8,347 bases of DNA. Source: JAWXBM01 sp037968555. GTDB lineage: Bacteria > Pseudomonadota > Gammaproteobacteria > Xanthomonadales > SZUA-36. A program made the position numbers and the translations under genes. The notes below the pieces were generated by a model, which searched no databases, was not told where the DNA came from, and saw only the letters and a list, made by a program, of their open reading frames with translations. The stretch lies in contig JBBKVS010000330.1 of the NCBI GenBank assembly GCA_037968555.1, forward strand, positions 1-8,347, written 5' to 3'. Shown piece after piece: positions 6,442-8,347 of this stretch (its first letter is position 1; the number at the start of each line of letters is the position of its first letter).

Positions 6442-8347
6442 ACCAGCAACCCGTCAGCTTTTTCGAGGAATTGAAACGCCGCAACGTGGTGCGGGTGGGC
6501 GTGGTCTACCTGATTGCCGCGTGGTTACTGGCACAGGTTGCTGACCTGATGCTGGAAAGCTTCCACGCACCGGAATGGGTAATACAGGCCATCCTGGTTG
6601 TTTTGATCATCGGCTTCCCGATGGCGCTGATTTTTGCCTGGGCCTTTGAACTCACACCGGAAGGCATCAAGAAAGAACGGGATGTGGATCGCAGCCAGTC
6701 CATCACCCACAAAACCGGCCACACGCTGGACCGCAGCATCATCGCGATCCTGGTCATTGCCCTGGGCTACTTCGTTTGGGAGTCCCGCTTCAACTCAGAT
6801 GTTGAGCAGGGATCAGACGCAAATTCCCAAAGCAGCACAGCTCAGGTCGAAAGTGACGCCGCTACTGCCGGCGATCCCGCTTCTTCTTCCGGCGATCCCG
6901 CTTCTTCTTCCGTCATTCCCGCTTCTTCTTCCGTCATTCCCGCGAAGGCGGGAAACCAAAGCACCGCCAAATCCATCGCCGTACTGCCCTTTGTCAATAT
7001 GTCTTCCGATCCCGAGCAGGAATACTTTTCCGATGGCATTTCCGAAGAAATTCTCAATTCGCTGGCCAAAGTCAAAGAGTTGAAAGTCGCTGGACGCACT
7101 TCCTCATTCGCCTTCAAAGGCGAGAACCAGGATCTGCGCCAGGTGGGTGAAACGCTAGGCGTTGAACACATTCTCGAAGGCTCGGTACGCAAGTCCGGCA
7201 ACAAAGTACGCATCACGGCACAGCTGATCCAGGTGGACGATGGCTTCCATCTCTGGTCCGAATCCTACGACCGTGAACTGACCGACATTTTTGAAATCCA
7301 GGATGAGATCGCCACTGCCATCCTGGAACAGCTGAAAGCGCATTTGCTGGACGGTGAGCAACTTGTAGTTACAAGCACCCGTGCTAATTCGCAGGCCTAC
7401 GATCTTTACCTGCTGGCCAAGCAGCGTATTTACGAGCGCACCGGCCCTACCATCGAGTCAGCGGTGGAATTGCTGGACCGTGCCATCGCCATTGATCCGG
7501 ATTACGCACCGGCCTACGCACAGCGCGGCATTGCCGAATTGCTGTTGTCTGAGGGAATTGGCAGCTATGGCGATATTCCATTGGACCAGGCACTGGCAAA
7601 CGGCAAGCTGTACATAGACAAGGCCCTGCAGCTGGATCCCGAATTGGCCGAAGGCTGGGCCGGAATGGGCTTGTATTACAACGGTCAGCCGGTGGTTTCG
7701 GAGGCAAGTATCGAACCGCTTCGAAAAGCCCTGGAGTTGAATCCCAGCATGCTGGATGCCAGCAACTGGCTGTTAATTACTTATATGAATCTCGGCCGCC
7801 CGTCAGATGCCCGCGACGTGGTACTGGGCATGATAGAACGTGACCCGCTGTACCGGCCCGGCATTCGTAATGCAGTCAACAGCTTCAACTGGTTTGGCGA
7901 AATGGACAAGGCGCAGGCCTTCCTCGATCGGATTCAGCCGCTGATTCCCAATGATGCCACTATCCTGTCGAGCCAGGCTGCCATCTACATGCGATTGGGA
8001 CAACCCGCCAAAGCAATGGCCGCAGCTGAAAAAGCTATTGCATTACAGCCCTCGAACTCCGTTGCCCGGTTTACCGGGGGCTTTGCTCTTATTGATACTC
8101 AACAATGGGACCGATTGCTGAGCGAGGGTGAAGAATGGCAACCCGTATATGCGCTAACAGCGCTGGGTCGTGCTGAAGAGGCTTCATTGCTGGCTTTCGA
8201 GCGGGCCGAGAAACTGGCCGACGTGGGCACCTTGCTTAACTTCCTTAACCTGGCCAATCGCTCTGCTGAAGGGGTAGCTTATCTGGAAGAACGGTGGCCT
8301 GACCTGGACGCGTTCGAAAAAGACTTCCCTCCTTATGGCGGACTGGG
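6438..8347 (+). CDS. Membrane-anchored FlgO/TolB-N-like TPR protein, copy 4 (subtype B, 3' partial)
   Basis: The frame is open from ATG 6438 to the window edge (636 codons plus two bases). Alignment with copy 2 at FPPYGGLG suggests about 120 codons are missing, for a total near 757 residues. The N-terminus MNQQPVSFFEELKRRN carries six residues before the SFxEELKRRN that normally follows the initiator Met; no start codon lies closer. Helices are at about 18-39, 48-71 and 99-114. The loop is slightly altered (KKERDVDR, TGHTLD instead of TGRKLD). The linker, about 119-177, is the longest of the four. It contains a 7-residue tandem repeat (GDPASSS twice, then VIPASSS) and ends in VIPAKAG, encoded by a palindrome. 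The FlgO/TolB-N-like domain spans 178-303 and has SSDPEQEYFSDG where the others have xDDASNEYFSDG or EDASNEYFSDG. TPR repeats follow, closest to copy 2. No cysteine is visible. The function is unknown and is inferred to match its paralogues. Confidence 0.92.
   Translation, partial: MNQQPVSFFEELKRRNVVRVGVVYLIAAWLLAQVADLMLESFHAPEWVIQAILVVLIIGFPMALIFAWAFELTPEGIKKERDVDRSQSITHKTGHTLDRSIIAILVIALGYFVWESRFNSDVEQGSDANSQSSTAQVESDAATAGDPASSSGDPASSSVIPASSSVIPAKAGNQSTAKSIAVLPFVNMSSDPEQEYFSDGISEEILNSLAKVKELKVAGRTSSFAFKGENQDLRQVGETLGVEHILEGSVRKSGNKVRITAQLIQVDDGFHLWSESYDRELTDIFEIQDEIATAILEQLKAHLLDGEQLVVTSTRANSQAYDLYLLAKQRIYERTGPTIESAVELLDRAIAIDPDYAPAYAQRGIAELLLSEGIGSYGDIPLDQALANGKLYIDKALQLDPELAEGWAGMGLYYNGQPVVSEASIEPLRKALELNPSMLDASNWLLITYMNLGRPSDARDVVLGMIERDPLYRPGIRNAVNSFNWFGEMDKAQAFLDRIQPLIPNDATILSSQAAIYMRLGQPAKAMAAAEKAIALQPSNSVARFTGGFALIDTQQWDRLLSEGEEWQPVYALTALGRAEEASLLAFERAEKLADVGTLLNFLNLANRSAEGVAYLEERWPDLDAFEKDFPPYGGL
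6868..6943 (+). repeat. 21-bp in-frame tandem repeat in the linker of copy 4
   Basis: Units begin at 6868, 6889 and 6910, each 21 bases and each ending CCCGCTTCTTCTT. A partial fourth unit begins at 6931 and matches for 13 bases (CCGTCATTCCCGC) before running into the palindrome. Units 1 and 2 read CCGGCGATCCCGC; units 3 and 4 read CCGTCATTCCCGC. The protein repeat is GDPASSS, GDPASSS, VIPASSS, then VIPAKAG. The left arm of the palindromic element thus appears to have been amplified together with a short Ser-coding spacer. Because 21 is a multiple of three, copy number can change without a frameshift. Confidence 0.88.
6931..6955 (+). repeat. REP/dRS3-like palindrome in the linker of copy 4
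   Basis: The core is ATTCCCGCGAAGGCGGGAAA (6936-6955), with perfect 7-bp arms TTCCCGC (6937-6943) and GCGGGAA (6948-6954) around a GAAG loop. It differs from the commonly dispersed ATTCCCGCGAAGGCGGGAAT only at the last base. The translated frame gives VIPAKAG, and another frame gives SFPRRRE; both are familiar peptides from this repeat when it is mistaken for coding sequence. Here it truly lies inside a long conserved coding frame. Confidence 0.85.

Larger units (their letters stand above)
1..8347 (+). repeat. Four-copy tandem gene array (A-B-A-B)
   Basis: The whole window is a diverged tandem duplication with a period of about 2.1-2.2 kb. The juxtamembrane loop (136-228, 2295-2387, 4427-4519, 6639-6731) is the best conserved at DNA level; for example, copies 1 and 3 are identical from CCCGAAGG through GACGT over about 29 bases. 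In the TPR and C-terminal halves, copies 1 and 3 pair together and copies 2 and 4 pair together. No transposase, integrase or site-specific repeats flank the units within the window. Confidence 0.85.

Noticed and set aside
6634..7083. Forward alternate-frame 149-codon ORF rich in LLLP and containing SFPRRRE
   Set aside because: It is out of frame with the conserved copy 4 protein. SFPRRRE is a typical spurious translation of the palindromic repeat, and the Leu/Pro runs are the 21-bp tandem repeat read in the wrong frame.

Overview
The window holds one repetitive locus: four tandem, same-strand, homologous genes with essentially no space between them. Each encodes a membrane-anchored protein of about 710-760 residues with the same plan. 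First comes a short cytoplasmic N-terminus (MSFxEELKRRN), then two transmembrane helices, a nearly invariant positively charged cytoplasmic loop (WAFELTPEGIKKEKDVDR), and a third transmembrane helix. A variable low-complexity linker follows, then a TolB-N-terminal/FlgO-like domain (KSIAVLPFVNM ... FAIQDEI), and finally a long tetratricopeptide (TPR) solenoid ending in a conserved LGLEP tail. The positive-inside rule places the FlgO-like and TPR parts in the periplasm. The organism looks like a moderately GC-rich gammaproteobacterium, possibly an environmental or marine lineage in which this protein family is expanded. That assignment rests on family recognition and composition and is not firm.

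Layout: gene 1 (1-2112) lacks its first ~17 codons at the left edge. Gene 2 (2109-4244) and gene 3 (4241-6406) are complete. Gene 4 (6438-8347) runs off the right edge and lacks roughly 120 C-terminal codons. Junctions 1/2 and 2/3 are 4-base ATGA stop/start overlaps. Junction 3/4 also has an ATGA, but there the ATG opens only a 12-codon mini-ORF (6403-6441), whose stop overlaps the real start of gene 4 in a second ATGA. At all three junctions a purine-rich GGAG/GGAA lies 11 nt upstream of the ATGA. It is supplied by the codons for the conserved C-terminal LGLEP tail, so the end of each protein appears to double as the ribosome-binding site of the next. No promoter or terminator is visible; the operon start lies upstream.

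The genes fall into two subtypes in alternating order (A-B-A-B: 1 and 3 alike, 2 and 4 alike in the TPR/C-terminal half). This suggests duplication of a two-gene unit followed by divergence and mixing. The most distinctive feature is the linker between membrane anchor and periplasmic domain. In genes 1, 3 and 4 it contains in-frame palindromic repeats of the widespread GTCATTCCCGC...GCGGGAA / GTCATCCCGG...CCGGGAT type (REP/dRS3-like, normally intergenic). Gene 4 has in addition expanded the left half of the element into 21-bp tandem units. Gene 2 has an Ala/Pro linker without the element. The repeats therefore appear to supply linker protein sequence and account for much of the length difference between paralogues.

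The biological role of the proteins is unknown. A reasonable inference is that the four are made in coordinated amounts and form or diversify an inner-membrane-anchored periplasmic TPR scaffold.
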